From positions 2,096,001 to 2,160,000 of the forward strand of contig NZ_CP039712.1 of assembly GCF_005145005.1 (NCBI RefSeq): a stretch of 64,000 nt of DNA. The letters are read 5' to 3'. Below are positions 27,034 through 37,160 of the stretch, piece by piece; position 1 is the stretch's first letter, and each line of letters starts with the position of its first letter. The stretch comes from Vagococcus zengguangii (GTDB lineage: Bacteria; Bacillota; Bacilli; Lactobacillales; Vagococcaceae). The translations under genes were made by a program, and so were the position numbers. A model generated the notes under the pieces. The model was not told the origin of the DNA. It did not search any database and saw only the letters and a program-made list of their open reading frames with translations.

Positions 27034-27067
27034 CTTCTCATCTCCTTATCTTTAAATACTATTCAAC

Positions 27068-27105
27068 AAAAAAAACCACTACGATAATTTTCGTAGTGGA
27101 AAAAA
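27068..27105 (-). terminator. Terminator beyond the 145-residue protein gene
   Basis: CCACTACGA and TCGTAGTGG form a perfect stem; minus-strand T run follows. It closes the transcript of 27238-27675 after a 3' untranslated stretch of about 130 bases. Confidence 0.85.
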
Positions 27106-27132
27106 GGAGTTATTTTACTCTGGAGGAGTAAA

Positions 27133-27219
27133 ATGAAAAATAAAAAGGTTGTTGTTGGTTATGTATTTATAATACTAAACTTTCATCTCGATGTCTATTA
27201 TTTAGCATCGATAACCTAA
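27133..27219 (+). CDS. Candidate 28-residue hydrophobic peptide
   Basis: An ATG behind GGAGG opens a 28-residue frame, MKNKKVVVGYVFIILNFHLD and onward, with basic residues then a hydrophobic run. The ribosome site lies inside an inverted repeat TTTTACTC/GAGTAAAA, so it could be structurally masked. No promoter is evident on this strand, and it lies opposite the 3' tail of the gene at 27238. It could also be a chance frame. Confidence 0.28.
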   Translation: MKNKKVVVGYVFIILNFHLDVYYLASIT

Positions 27220-27237
27220 TTTTTTCATAAACGGCCT

Positions 27238-27675
27238 TTATTTTAATAACAGGTTACTTAATCGTTGCACGCAAAAGGCTAATGTTTCAGTCACTTCATC
27301 TTGTTGTGCTTCCGATTGATTGAATTTTTCGACATCTAAATCAGCTGGAGTTGCACCTAGGGAATCAATCATAGCTTGGCATGATACGATATAATCTTCG
27401 TAAGTTTTTTCAAACTTTTTATGAATACCGATAACTTTGATCGGAGCTTTTTGATCTTTTAGCAAGCCTGCTAATTTTTTATAGTTTTCTAAACCCGTGC
27501 CAAAGGCTTCTTTAATCCCTTTATATTGTTCTTCCGTAATATCCGCTACTGTCCCGTTATCGATTGCGTGACGAACGATTTCAAAGAAAGGATTCATTGC
27601 CTCGCCTGTTTGTTCTGTTACTTCCACTACATTATTTATTTTTTGTGCATAAAAACCAACATTTGTCTGTTTCAT
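27238..27675 (-). CDS. Conserved hypothetical protein, 145 residues
   Basis: The protein is soluble and helical by appearance, rich in Glu, Lys and Ala, without a motif I recognise. It begins MKQTNVGFYAQKINNVVEV and ends CVQRLSNLLLK, with Cys near the C-terminus. A ribosome site (GGAG) precedes the ATG. Monocistronic, with a 3' terminator. Function unknown. Confidence 0.7.
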   Translation of the reverse strand: MKQTNVGFYAQKINNVVEVTEQTGEAMNPFFEIVRHAIDNGTVADITEEQYKGIKEAFGTGLENYKKLAGLLKDQKAPIKVIGIHKKFEKTYEDYIVSCQAMIDSLGATPADLDVEKFNQSEAQQDEVTETLAFCVQRLSNLLLK

Positions 27676-27732
27676 TATTAATTCTCCTTGTCATTTTATT
27701 GATAGTCTTATTTTACCTTTTTATCTACAATA

Positions 27733-27767
27733 AAAAAAGAAGTAGGTAACATTTCCTACTTCTTTTT
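27733..27767. terminator. Bidirectional terminator after the P-type ATPase gene
   Basis: AAAAAGAAGTAGG pairs with CCTACTTCTTTTT. It lies between the ATPase stop codon and the 145-residue protein gene. Confidence 0.85.
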
Positions 27768-27773
27768 AAGAAA

Positions 27774-30506
27774 TTATTTATTTAATGCTTTACGTTGGAA
27801 GAACTTCACAATTTCAACAATTGGGATAATTGAGATTGACGCACATAGCACAATCACCCATTGATAGGTATCTAAGTGAGTTACTTGGAATAAATCATTA
27901 AATCCTGGAATCACAATCGTTGCTGCTAATAAAACAAATGACAAGATAACCGCGTAGTTAAATGTTTTGTTTCTAAACGCACCGACTTTGAATAATGAAC
28001 CATGGACTGACTTCACGTTGAAGGCATGGAACAATTGGATTAAGGCTAAAGTAGCGTAAGCCATTGTTAACGCATCACCGTGTTGTAAGTTGTAAATCGC
28101 TTGTTCCATTGAAAGACCATCAGCAGCTGCAGCCGCTTTTTGAGCAGCATCTAATGCTGTGTGGGCTGGCCATTTAAGAGCTGACCAATAAACGCCTAAT
28201 GTGATACCCGCTTCTAAAATACCTTGGTAGATAATACTGCTTAAGACACCACCAGAGAAGAAGTTAGAGTTACGTCCACGAGGTTTTTGTTTCATCACAT
28301 CTTTTTCAGCTGGCTCTAAACCTAAAGCAATTGCTGGGAACGTATCAGTTACGACGTTGATCCATAATAAATGAACCGGTAATAATGTATCCCATTTTAA
28401 CAATGTTGCGATAAATAAGGTTAACACTTCCCCTAAGTTAGCGGCAAGTAAGTATTGAATCGTTTTTTGGATATTTGAGAAAACTTTACGTCCTTCTTCA
28501 ACTGCTACAACAATCGTTGAGAAGTTATCATCGGCAAGGACCATGTCACTTGCACCTTTAGATACTTCCGTACCTGTGATACCCATTCCGATACCGATAT
28601 CCGCTGTTTTAAGAGCTGGTGCATCGTTAACACCGTCACCAGTCATCGCTACTACTTTACCTTCTGCTTGCCATGCTTTAACGATACGCACTTTATGTTC
28701 AGGAGATACACGCGCATAGACTGAGTAGTTAGGCACAACCTTAGCAAATGCTTCGTCTGATAACTCATTTAATTCTGCCCCTGTAATAACCGCTTCATGT
28801 TGACCTTCCGTAATAATACCTAAACGAGCCGCAATTGCTTCAGCTGTGTCTCGGTGGTCACCAGTAATCATAATTGGACGGATACCTGCTTCTTTTGCTA
28901 CACGTACCGCTTCGGCTGCTTCTTTACGTTCTGGGTCAATCATTCCGACTAAACCGGCAAAAATCAAGTTATTTTCAACAACATCTGATTCTAATTCCGT
29001 TGGCACTTCATCAACAAACTTGTACGCCATCGCTAAAACGCGAAGCGCTTGTTTAGCTAAAGTAGTGTTTGTTGTTAAAATCAATGAACGTTCAGCCTCA
29101 TCCATTGGCTTAATTTCACCATTCACATCATAAGAAACGGTACGTTTTAATAATTCATCTGGCGCCCCTTTAGTTGCTACTAAATAACGGCCATCTGCTA
29201 ATTGGTGAATCGTTGACATTAATTTACGATCTGAATCAAATGGTACTTCGGCCACACGTGGTTCATTCGCAACAAATTCACGGACGTCAAAACCTTTGTT
29301 TAAACCATATTTTACTAAAGCTGTCTCAGTTGGGTCACCGATTAACGTTCCTTCAGCTGAGAATTTTGTATCATTACAGTAGTTCATCACTTTTAAGGTC
29401 ATGTTATCAGCTGGCATTGCTTGATCAGCAGCTACTACTTGATTGTTAGTAAATAATTGTTCAACGGTCATTTGGTTAACGGTTAACGTACCTGTTTTAT
29501 CTGAACAGATAATATCCGTACTACCTAATGTTTCAACGGCTGGCAATTTACGGACTAACGCGTTACGTTTGGCCATAATTTGCGTACCTAAAGCTAACAC
29601 AATGGTTACAATCGCTGGTAAACCTTCTGGAATCGCTGCAACGGCAAGTGAAACTGATGTTAATAACATATCAACCCAGCTCTTGTTTCCGCCCATCATT
29701 CCGACAACAAACATGATGACACAGATAGCTAAAATTGCATACGTTAACCATTTACCTAATTGGTTTAAGTTTTCTTTTAACGGTGTGTTTGTTTCATCAG
29801 CTTGTGCTAACATGCTGGCGATTTTACCAACTTCCGTATTCATACCAGTCCCTGTTACCACTCCGATACCACGACCATAAGTAACGTTACTGTTCATATA
29901 ACCCATATTCAAGCGGTCACCAATCCCAGTATCTGCATCAGATAAGACTTCGATATTTTTTTCAACTGGCACTGACTCACCCGTTAAAGCAGCCTCTTCA
30001 ATTTTTAAAGAGTTCGCTTCTAATAAACGAATATCAGCGGGAATAACATCTCCAGCTTCTAGTAACACAATATCACCAGGCACGATTTCTGTACTCTTGA
30101 TAACTTTCGCATTACCATTGCGCAACACGTTGGCATTCGGTGTTGACATATCTTTCAAGGCATCAATGGCTTGCTCCGCCTTCGCTTCTTGAACCACACC
30201 AAAAATGGCCATTAAGAACACTACAACAACAATCATAATTGCTTCGACATGGTCACCCATAATACCTGATACTACGGCTGCCACTAATAAAATAATAATC
30301 ATTAAATCTTTAAATTGGTCTAAAAATTTAGAAAAAAGTGTTTTCTTTTTACCTTCATCCAATTGGTTTTCGCCATACTCAGCTAAACGTTTAGCCGCTT
30401 CCGCATCGCTCAACCCTTCACGATTAGAACCTAATTTACTTAAGACCGATTCTTCAGTTTCGGTGTAAAAAGGTTCAATCAGTTGTTGCTTTTTCTCTTC
30501 TGACAT
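27774..30506 (-). CDS. P2-type cation ATPase (probable Mn2+ exporter, else Ca2+)
   Basis: The 910-residue protein has the P-type landmarks in order: N-terminal cytoplasmic domain, TGES actuator motif, PEGL in the fourth membrane helix, DKTGTLT with the phosphorylated Asp, KGAPD and TGDGVNDAPAL. About ten membrane segments are present. Build matches SERCA/PMR1-type pumps such as Lactococcus YoaB and Listeria LMCA1. A yybP-ykoY riboswitch in the leader points to Mn2+ export; Ca2+ remains possible on sequence alone. Confidence 0.92.
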   Translation of the reverse strand: MSEEKKQQLIEPFYTETEESVLSKLGSNREGLSDAEAAKRLAEYGENQLDEGKKKTLFSKFLDQFKDLMIIILLVAAVVSGIMGDHVEAIMIVVVVFLMAIFGVVQEAKAEQAIDALKDMSTPNANVLRNGNAKVIKSTEIVPGDIVLLEAGDVIPADIRLLEANSLKIEEAALTGESVPVEKNIEVLSDADTGIGDRLNMGYMNSNVTYGRGIGVVTGTGMNTEVGKIASMLAQADETNTPLKENLNQLGKWLTYAILAICVIMFVVGMMGGNKSWVDMLLTSVSLAVAAIPEGLPAIVTIVLALGTQIMAKRNALVRKLPAVETLGSTDIICSDKTGTLTVNQMTVEQLFTNNQVVAADQAMPADNMTLKVMNYCNDTKFSAEGTLIGDPTETALVKYGLNKGFDVREFVANEPRVAEVPFDSDRKLMSTIHQLADGRYLVATKGAPDELLKRTVSYDVNGEIKPMDEAERSLILTTNTTLAKQALRVLAMAYKFVDEVPTELESDVVENNLIFAGLVGMIDPERKEAAEAVRVAKEAGIRPIMITGDHRDTAEAIAARLGIITEGQHEAVITGAELNELSDEAFAKVVPNYSVYARVSPEHKVRIVKAWQAEGKVVAMTGDGVNDAPALKTADIGIGMGITGTEVSKGASDMVLADDNFSTIVVAVEEGRKVFSNIQKTIQYLLAANLGEVLTLFIATLLKWDTLLPVHLLWINVVTDTFPAIALGLEPAEKDVMKQKPRGRNSNFFSGGVLSSIIYQGILEAGITLGVYWSALKWPAHTALDAAQKAAAAADGLSMEQAIYNLQHGDALTMAYATLALIQLFHAFNVKSVHGSLFKVGAFRNKTFNYAVILSFVLLAATIVIPGFNDLFQVTHLDTYQWVIVLCASISIIPIVEIVKFFQRKALNK

Positions 30507-30547
30507 AATACTTCCTCCTCAAAAAAATTTTCCTACCATATAGTAAT

Positions 30548-30690
30548 AAAAAAAGAGACTTATGTATGAGCAAGTAAGTTGTTCATACATAAGTCTCACT
30601 ATTTAAGACAACACCAGAATCGCTTCTTGTTGTTGATGTTGTCACGATTCAAACAATCGCCAGTTACTCCCCTATGGATAGATTTCTTAC
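30548..30690 (-). promoter_or_regulatory. yybP-ykoY manganese riboswitch with terminator
   Basis: On the minus strand the leader carries GGGGAGTAACTG (about 30661-30672) and the downstream element GTGACAACATCAACAAC, matching the yybP-ykoY aptamer, then a stable hairpin (GAGACTTATGTATGA/TCATACATAAGTCTC, 30555-30597) and a T run. Binding of Mn2+ should prevent the terminator and switch on the ATPase gene. Class assignment rests on the conserved GGGGAGUA segment and the target type. Confidence 0.82.
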
Positions 30691-30692
30691 TT

Positions 30693-30721
30693 ATTATACC
30701 GTTAAGTGAGAAAACTTTCAA
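30693..30721 (-). promoter_or_regulatory. Promoter of the riboswitch-ATPase transcript
   Basis: -35 TTGAAA (30716-30721), 17-base spacer, -10 TATAAT (30693-30698), directly upstream of the aptamer. Confidence 0.75.
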
Positions 30722-30746
30722 ACAATACTAGCAAAAATACTGTTCC

Positions 30747-31544
30747 TTATTTAACAACGGTCCATTCATCAATCGTTTTTCCCGTTGTATCTTTTAACAC
30801 TAACCAACCATTTGTCCCACCATAATATAAAAATAGCCCGACTTCATTTACACTTTTCAATACAATGTCTTCAATTGTCTGTCCGTCACGAATTTTATCC
30901 TGATGTTCTGATCGTAATTGTTGGCCCATCTTAGCACTTAAGCCTATACTGCCATCTTTGTTAAGCGGCATCTCTTGGCGTAACTTAGCACCTGCTTTAA
31001 TTAGCATTTCGTTACGTTTTTGCCAGTAAACCGTTGCCTGCGCGTCAAATGAGTTCACGTAAAACGGTATCTCAGCAATATCTTTAGTAAAACGATGCTG
31101 CGCTTTAGCTGGTTTAGCTTTTTTCACCACTAACAACGGATAGCCTATACGTTGTAAGATTTCTAACAACGTCTCGACTACTTGCGCCGTTGTAGCGACT
31201 TGATTAGCCGGTAATTGCGGTGTTACTTCAACATCCTTAAACGCCTTTAGCTTGGCTGCTTGTGCTTGTTTAATCAAATAACTTTGCAGCGCACTTGGTT
31301 CAACTTCCCAACCTAGGCTTACTTCAATGATAGCCGCTTCATTTGCTAAAGTCCATTGTGACACCTCATCCGCCAGAGCTATTGCCACCAATTGTTGACC
31401 CGCTAATTTTAAATAAACCGCATGAGTTTGAGGGGATGGTACAGTATCTAGATAAATTGACACTTGTTTGATTGATTCTGGCGTTGCTGGTGTCAGTACG
31501 GTCATATTATCCGTTAACACTAGTTCAAACGTGGTTTTCTTCAT
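30747..31544 (-). CDS. Hypothetical protein at the end of the cysE-yacP operon
   Basis: The 265-residue protein has no recognised motif. It seems to have a beta-rich N-terminal half and a Lys-rich middle, and ends GTNGWLVLKDTTGKTIDEWTVVK. There is no signal peptide. ATG 31544 (AGAGGTG upstream) is better than an earlier frame start that would fall inside the yacP gene. It lies 13 bases past yacP and is likely cotranscribed. Function unknown. Confidence 0.68.
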   Translation of the reverse strand: MKKTTFELVLTDNMTVLTPATPESIKQVSIYLDTVPSPQTHAVYLKLAGQQLVAIALADEVSQWTLANEAAIIEVSLGWEVEPSALQSYLIKQAQAAKLKAFKDVEVTPQLPANQVATTAQVVETLLEILQRIGYPLLVVKKAKPAKAQHRFTKDIAEIPFYVNSFDAQATVYWQKRNEMLIKAGAKLRQEMPLNKDGSIGLSAKMGQQLRSEHQDKIRDGQTIEDIVLKSVNEVGLFLYYGGTNGWLVLKDTTGKTIDEWTVVK

Positions 31545-31557
31545 ACAGGCACCTCTT

Positions 31558-32082
31558 TTATTCAGATAATTGATCACGCAAGGCTTCTAGTCGCTCGATT
31601 TCAGCTAACGACCACGGCACATTGCGTGAATATTGCTGATAGCGTGTCGCTAAAATTTCTTTTTTGATTTCACGCTGTGATTCTTCGACATCGCGAAACA
31701 ACTCAAACGCTGATTTACGTAGAGCGCCTCGTGAAAAAATCAGCCATTGTTCAGCTAAATCACTCGTTGCAACCGTCACTAACGTTTTAACATCGATTAG
31801 TTTCGCTGCTTCACGCTCAATATATGTATCAGCTGTTTCATCGGTTTTTGTGAAAACAACCGTGACATTGTATTCTTGATACTCTTGTTGAATACCTGGC
31901 ACTAACTGCGCGTCGAAGACAACAATCACTTTAATATTCTTAAATTTGGCATAATTGGATAATTCGAATAATAAAGCATCGCGGGCATCCGCTAGTTTGT
32001 CTTGGTTTTTCAAATAGACGAGTTCAGGCCAAGCCCCAATCATGTTGTAACCGTCTACCATTAGGATTTGTCGTTTTAACAT
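31558..32082 (-). CDS. yacP: NYN-domain ribonuclease, YacP/Rae1 type
   Basis: The 174-residue protein is a PIN-like NYN domain: VDGYNMIGAWPE at the start, VVFDAQLVPG and DETADTYIEREAAK supply the acidic residues. The Bacillus homologue Rae1 cleaves mRNA at the ribosome. The gene order cysE-cysS-mrnC-rlmB-yacP matches Bacillus. Confidence 0.92.
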   Translation of the reverse strand: MLKRQILMVDGYNMIGAWPELVYLKNQDKLADARDALLFELSNYAKFKNIKVIVVFDAQLVPGIQQEYQEYNVTVVFTKTDETADTYIEREAAKLIDVKTLVTVATSDLAEQWLIFSRGALRKSAFELFRDVEESQREIKKEILATRYQQYSRNVPWSLAEIERLEALRDQLSE

Positions 32083-32100
32083 CGGCTGACCTTCTTTCTA

Positions 32101-33015
32101 TTAGTGACGTTTACGAAAGACTTCGTACATCATGACACCCGCTGCCACACTGGCGTTTAAACTTTGCACATGACCGGTCATCGGAATCGTCAACATTTCA
32201 TCGACTTCTTTCTTCAAGCCTGGTGAAATGCCTTTGCCTTCATTACCGATAATTAAAGCCGTTGGGCCTGCCACGTTCCAATGGCGATAGTCTGTCCCGT
32301 TCATATCTGTTCCATAAACCCAGAATTGCTTGTCTTTTAGCGTTCTAATTGCTTGTGCTAAATTCGTCACACGCGCAACTGGCACATGTTCCACCGCACC
32401 TGTAGAAGTTTTAGACACAACTGAGGTAATCCCAACCGCACGGTGTTTCGGAATAATTACCCCATCAACCCCCGTTGCATCAGCTGTTCTTAAAATTGAT
32501 CCAAAGTTATGTGGGTCTTCAATACTATCTAAAATTAAGTAAAATGGTGCTTCGGAAGTTGTTTGCTCTAATAAGCCTTCAATCGTTAAATACTCATACG
32601 GCGTTACCCCTAGGACAACCCCTTGGTGATTACCATGGTCTGATAATAAATCTAACTTACTTTTTGGCGCAAACTGCATGGGAACAGAATGTTTTGTCGC
32701 CAATTTTTTCACATCGTCAATTCGACGGCCTGATAAATCTTCTTGGACGAATAATTTATTTCCTCGTTTAGCTTCTAAGGCTTCACTCACACCGTAAAAA
32801 CCAATCGCAAAGTCTTCTGCATTTGTTGTAGGTGTTTCTTCAGGTTGTTCTTTTCTTGGTGCTTCATGACGGCTATTTTCACGGCCTCTACGATTGGGTT
32901 CTTTAAAATCTTTTTTAGCTCCTGGTTTTTTGTCGAATTTACGACCCTTACTCTCTTTAGAGTCTGAATCGTTCGAGCGTTTCGACGAACGACGTTGATT
33001 AGTTTGTTTTTTCAT
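32101..33015 (-). CDS. rlmB: 23S rRNA (guanosine2251-2'-O)-methyltransferase
   Basis: The 304-residue SPOUT-class protein has the SpoU motifs IGNEGKG and [14 protein letters not shown] at the C-terminus, and [18 protein letters not shown] for motif 1. An unusually long Lys/Arg/Asp/Ser-rich N-terminal tail (about 1-65) precedes the usual domain. The tail could be an RNA-binding extension. The start overlaps the mrnC stop by 17 bases. Confidence 0.93.
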   Translation of the reverse strand: MKKQTNQRRSSKRSNDSDSKESKGRKFDKKPGAKKDFKEPNRRGRENSRHEAPRKEQPEETPTTNAEDFAIGFYGVSEALEAKRGNKLFVQEDLSGRRIDDVKKLATKHSVPMQFAPKSKLDLLSDHGNHQGVVLGVTPYEYLTIEGLLEQTTSEAPFYLILDSIEDPHNFGSILRTADATGVDGVIIPKHRAVGITSVVSKTSTGAVEHVPVARVTNLAQAIRTLKDKQFWVYGTDMNGTDYRHWNVAGPTALIIGNEGKGISPGLKKEVDEMLTIPMTGHVQSLNASVAAGVMMYEVFRKRH

Positions 33016-33412
33016 TTATTTTCTCCTTTTGATTGACACACCATATCATCAACTCATTCAAGCGATCGGTTTGTCCTTGCAAATGCAAGTAACCCATTAA
33101 CGCTTCAAAACCTGTTGAGGCACGGTACGTTTTAACATCGGCATTTTTAGCGGTCGTATGGCTTTTGGCATTGCGTCCGCGTTTAAAAATTGCTTCTTCT
33201 TCCTCAGTCAACATCCCTTCTGCTAACATATCCGCAATTGAACTGGCTTGCGCTTTTGCTGACACGAACTTCGTTGCTTTTTGGTGCAACATATTTGGAC
33301 GAGTATTACCTTTTCTAATTAAATAATCGCGAATAAACACTTCATAAATCGCATCACCCACATAGGCTAATGCTAAACCGTTTAGTAGCGTAAAATCTTG
33401 ATGTTCACTCAT
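32999..33412 (-). CDS. mrnC: Mini-ribonuclease III
   Basis: The 137-residue protein is an RNase III catalytic domain without the dsRNA-binding domain. [18 protein letters not shown] holds the metal-binding residues. It matures 23S rRNA ends. Start ATG 33412 overlaps the cysS stop (TAATG); GGAG lies upstream. Confidence 0.93.
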   Translation of the reverse strand: MSEHQDFTLLNGLALAYVGDAIYEVFIRDYLIRKGNTRPNMLHQKATKFVSAKAQASSIADMLAEGMLTEEEEAIFKRGRNAKSHTTAKNADVKTYRASTGFEALMGYLHLQGQTDRLNELMIWCVNQKEKINEKTN

Positions 33413-34821
33413 TAGCTTCTTCTCCATCTAACCCCTTGAGGCGTATCTTCTAAAATAATTCCTTGTTCCTTCAACAAATCACGAATCTCATCACTACGGG
33501 AAAAATTCTTCGCTGAGCGCGCTTCGTTACGTTCATTGATTAATTGCTCGATTTCTTCATCTAATAATTCAGCTTGCGTGTTTAAACTCACACCAAAAAT
33601 CACTAACCAGTTCGTTAATTTTTCTAAAGCCGCTGCTAACACAACTTGTGAAACAGCGTCACGTTCTGAATATTGATTTAGCCATTTGATTAAGTCATAA
33701 ACAACCGTAATCCCATTTGCCGTATTAAAATCATCATCCATCGCCGCTACAAATTGCTCTTCAAAATCGGCTAAAGTCGATAAATCTTCCGCGTCACTTA
33801 CTAGTTCAGCCTCAGCTTGGGCTTGGCGGAATGAAGCATTATCAAAAGCTGTTTGTAAACGAGCTAAGTTGTTTTCGGCATCTTTAATCGTTGCCTCATT
33901 AAATGGAATCGGACGACGGTATTGTGTCGTTGCTAGAGCAAAACGAATAATCATCGGATCGACTTGTTGCATCAATTCATGAGCTGTCACGAAGTTCCCT
34001 AGTGATTTACTCATTTTTTCGCCGTCACCCACTGTTACAAAACCGTTATGCATCCAGTAGTTCGCGAATTTTTTGCCCGTTTTTGCTTCAGATTGAGCAA
34101 TTTCATTCTCGTGATGTGGGAATTGTAAGTCTTCGCCACCGGCATGTATATCAATGGTATCGCCCAGATGTTTCGACGCCATCACCGAACATTCAATATG
34201 CCAGCCTGGACGACCTGCACCCCAAGGAGAGTCCCAAGAAATTTCACCTTCTTTAGCGCTCTTCCATAAAGCAAAGTCTAACGGATCTTCTTTTTTATCT
34301 TGCTCAGTCCCCGTTCTTTGACTCGCACCAATTTCTAATTCGTCAATTGCCTGATGACTTAATTGACCATAGTTTTTAAATTTACGGGTACGATAATACA
34401 CATCACCTTCAGACTCATAAGCAAAGTCTTTAGCGATCAATTCCTCGATAAACTCAATAATATACGTCATGTGATCCACAACTTGAGGATGAACCGTCGC
34501 CGGCTTAACATTTAGAGCACCCGTATCTTCTTTAAAGGCTTGAATATATTTAGCGGCTAATTCTTGCGGTGAGATACCTTCTTCTTGAGCCGAACGGATA
34601 ATTTTATCATCGACATCGGTAAAGTTTGATACGTAATTAACGTCAAATCCACGATACTCTAAATATTTACGGACTGTATCAAAAGCCACTGTACTACGGG
34701 CATTTCCGATATGAATGTAGTTGTAAACGGTTGGACCGCAGACATACATTTTTACTTTTCCCTCTTCTAAGGGGACAAACGTTTCTTTTTCGCGCGTTAA
34801 CGTATTATAAATTTGAATCAT
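33412..34821 (-). CDS. cysS: Cysteinyl-tRNA synthetase
   Basis: The 469-residue class I synthetase has the HIGH motif ([11 protein letters not shown]), KMSKS (EKMSKSLGN), and the Cys-binding and Zn-site residues. ATG 34821 follows AAGGAG; the longer frame is not needed. It charges tRNA(Cys), whose charge level is read by the T-box upstream of cysE in the same operon. Confidence 0.95.
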   Translation of the reverse strand: MIQIYNTLTREKETFVPLEEGKVKMYVCGPTVYNYIHIGNARSTVAFDTVRKYLEYRGFDVNYVSNFTDVDDKIIRSAQEEGISPQELAAKYIQAFKEDTGALNVKPATVHPQVVDHMTYIIEFIEELIAKDFAYESEGDVYYRTRKFKNYGQLSHQAIDELEIGASQRTGTEQDKKEDPLDFALWKSAKEGEISWDSPWGAGRPGWHIECSVMASKHLGDTIDIHAGGEDLQFPHHENEIAQSEAKTGKKFANYWMHNGFVTVGDGEKMSKSLGNFVTAHELMQQVDPMIIRFALATTQYRRPIPFNEATIKDAENNLARLQTAFDNASFRQAQAEAELVSDAEDLSTLADFEEQFVAAMDDDFNTANGITVVYDLIKWLNQYSERDAVSQVVLAAALEKLTNWLVIFGVSLNTQAELLDEEIEQLINERNEARSAKNFSRSDEIRDLLKEQGIILEDTPQGVRWRRS

Positions 34822-34825
34822 TGCT

Positions 34826-35362
34826 TTACTCCTTTTTGATTTTTTCTCCATTTATTTTAACCACTTTTGCAGGAATACCGACTGCTGTTGCATTATCGGG
34901 AACTGACTGTAATACGACAGAAGCAGCTCCGATTTTTGTGCTCTCACCAATTGTAATTGGGCCTAAAATTTGTGCATGAGCTGAAATATACGCTCCGTTA
35001 CCAATGGTTGGGTGCCGTTTACCTTGATCTTTACCTGTTCCACCTAATGTGACACCGTGGAACAAGACGACATCATCACCAACTTCAGCTGTTTCACCAA
35101 TTACAACGCCCATCCCATGGTCGATAAATAGGCGACGACCAAGCGTTGCTCCTGGATGAATTTCAATACCGGTTAAAAAACGACTAAAGGTTGCGATTAT
35201 TTTCGCTAATAATTTTAAGTGGTTACGATGTAAAACATGAGCCAAGCGATGAAACCAGATAGCATGCAACCCTGGATAGGTCAAAACAATCTCTAACGTA
35301 GTTCTAGCAGCTGGATCATTTTTTCTAACCGCTGCAATATCTTCACTAAAACGACTGACCAT
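34826..35362 (-). CDS. cysE: Serine O-acetyltransferase
   Basis: The 178-residue protein is a left-handed beta-helix acetyltransferase: short helical N-terminus, hexapeptide repeats ([24 protein letters not shown]), and the active-site HGVTLGG. It makes O-acetylserine for cysteine synthesis. It is first of the operon, directly behind the T-box leader. Confidence 0.95.
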   Translation of the reverse strand: MVSRFSEDIAAVRKNDPAARTTLEIVLTYPGLHAIWFHRLAHVLHRNHLKLLAKIIATFSRFLTGIEIHPGATLGRRLFIDHGMGVVIGETAEVGDDVVLFHGVTLGGTGKDQGKRHPTIGNGAYISAHAQILGPITIGESTKIGAASVVLQSVPDNATAVGIPAKVVKINGEKIKKE

Positions 35363-35401
35363 GTTAACACCTCACTTCTCATTTATTCTTACTCATATTA
35401 T

Positions 35402-35646
35402 GACAAAAAAGCGCCCTTTTGAGTAACAAACTGCTTACTCAAAAAGACGCATTGGGCGTGGTTCCACTTTTATTCATAGAAAAATTTATTCTATCTCGGC
35501 ATTCGTAACATGAATGACTCGTATTAGACTACTTCCATTTCGTCCAATCCACTCACAAGGGGCACTTCATTAACGAAAATGATCTATTTCCAGCAACCAT
35601 AGACTCTCTGTACATTTGCGTTAATTACTCGTCCTGTTCAACGTGT
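35402..35646 (-). promoter_or_regulatory. T-box leader of the cysE-cysS operon (Cys specifier likely)
   Basis: On the minus strand the leader begins AACAGGACGAGTAA with the stem I start, AGAGAG GA motif, and a terminal-loop segment. The antiterminator TGGAACCACG lies at 35457-35466, and a terminator hairpin with T run at 35408-35450 (TTTTGAGTAA/TTACTCAAAA). A TGC (35562-35564) lies in the specifier-loop position just after GAAG; GUG is the next reading. Genes downstream favour cysteine. Transcription should continue when uncharged tRNA(Cys) binds. Confidence 0.88.
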
Positions 35647-35648
35647 TT

Positions 35649-37112
35649 TTATGCTAAAGCTCCATTTAAATGAGCGATAGTTTTTTCTTTACCTAATAAT
35701 AAAATAGTGTCGCCTAATTCTGGTCCGTGCATTTGGCCTGAAACGGCTACACGAATTGGCATGAATAAGTTTTTACCTTTAACGCCAGTTTCTTTTTGAA
35801 CGGCTTTAATTGCTGCTTTAATACTTGGAACATCAAACGTTTCTAAGCTTTCTATTTGTCCTTTAAAGGCTTCTAAAACAGTTGGTACTGTTTCACTCGC
35901 TAAAACTTCTTTAGCTGCCTCGTCTAAAGTTGGATGTTCGTTGAAGAACATTTCTGTTAATTCGACGATTTCAGCAGCATAACTCATTTGTGGTTGATAT
36001 AAACCAACTAGTTTTTCAGTCCAAGCACGTTTTTCTTCGGTCATGTCAGCTTCTAACAAGCCTTTTTCAACGAAGAATGGCACACACATATCAGTGAAGG
36101 TTGCCACATCTAATGACTTGATGTATTGGTTATTTACCCACTCTAATTTTTTCGGATCAAATGACGCTGGTGATTTACTTAAACGGTTCGCGTCGAATAA
36201 TTTAATTAATTCATCTTTCGAGAAGATTTCGTCTTCCCCTACTGGTGACCAACCTAATAAGGCGATAAAGTTAAACATCGCTTCTGGTAAGTAACCTAAT
36301 TCGCGATACTGTTCGATAAATTGTAAAATCGTTTCGTCACGTTTACTTAATTTTTTACCTGTTTCAGTGTTAATGATTAACGTCATGTGACCAAAACGAG
36401 GTGCTTCCCAACCAAACGCGTTATAAATCATTAATTGTTTTGGTGTGTTGGCAATATGATCATCCCCACGTAAAACGTGTGAAATTTCCATCATGTGATC
36501 ATCAACAGCTACCGCAAAGTTGTAAGTTGGCATGCCGTCACGTTTTAAAATAACGAAATCGCCACCGACACTGTCAGATTCAAAGGTAATTGGGCCTTTT
36601 ACTAAGTCATCAAATGATAATTCTTCGCCACGTGGCACACGGAAACGTACCACATAGTCACGACCTTCAGCTTCAAACGCTGCTTGTTGTTCAGGTGTTA
36701 AATGGGCACAAGTTCCAGCGTAACGAGGCATTTCCCCACGAGCTTGTTGTTTTTCACGTGCTTCATCTAATTCTTCTTCCGTACAATAGCATTTATAAGC
36801 TAAATTGCTAGCTAATAATTGATCGACTAAAGGCATATAGATGTCTTTACGCTCTGATTGACGGTAAGGACCGTATTTACCAGGCTTGTCTGGAGACTCA
36901 TCCCAATCAATGTTTAACCATGCTAAGTTCTCTAACTGACTCTTCTCGCCACCCTCGATGTTACGTTTTAAGTCGGTATCTTCAATACGAATAATGAAGT
37001 CTCCTCCTAAGTTTCTAGCGAATAAGTAGTTAAATAATGCTGTACGTGCATTCCCAATGTGTAAATGTCCTGTTGGGCTTGGAGCGTAACGTACGCGAAC
37101 TTTTTTTGTCAT
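35649..37112 (-). CDS. gltX: Glutamyl-tRNA synthetase
   Basis: The 487-residue class I synthetase has [19 protein letters not shown] and KLSKRD. ATG 37112 follows AAAGGA. Four Cys/His ([12 protein letters not shown] and CAHL) in the middle suggest the Zn site. It lies upstream of the T-box, so the T-box does not govern it. Confidence 0.95.
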   Translation of the reverse strand: MTKKVRVRYAPSPTGHLHIGNARTALFNYLFARNLGGDFIIRIEDTDLKRNIEGGEKSQLENLAWLNIDWDESPDKPGKYGPYRQSERKDIYMPLVDQLLASNLAYKCYCTEEELDEAREKQQARGEMPRYAGTCAHLTPEQQAAFEAEGRDYVVRFRVPRGEELSFDDLVKGPITFESDSVGGDFVILKRDGMPTYNFAVAVDDHMMEISHVLRGDDHIANTPKQLMIYNAFGWEAPRFGHMTLIINTETGKKLSKRDETILQFIEQYRELGYLPEAMFNFIALLGWSPVGEDEIFSKDELIKLFDANRLSKSPASFDPKKLEWVNNQYIKSLDVATFTDMCVPFFVEKGLLEADMTEEKRAWTEKLVGLYQPQMSYAAEIVELTEMFFNEHPTLDEAAKEVLASETVPTVLEAFKGQIESLETFDVPSIKAAIKAVQKETGVKGKNLFMPIRVAVSGQMHGPELGDTILLLGKEKTIAHLNGALA

Positions 37113-37160
37113 GTTAATTATCCTTTCTTCAAAAAGCATTTTATTTAATAAATTTATAAA

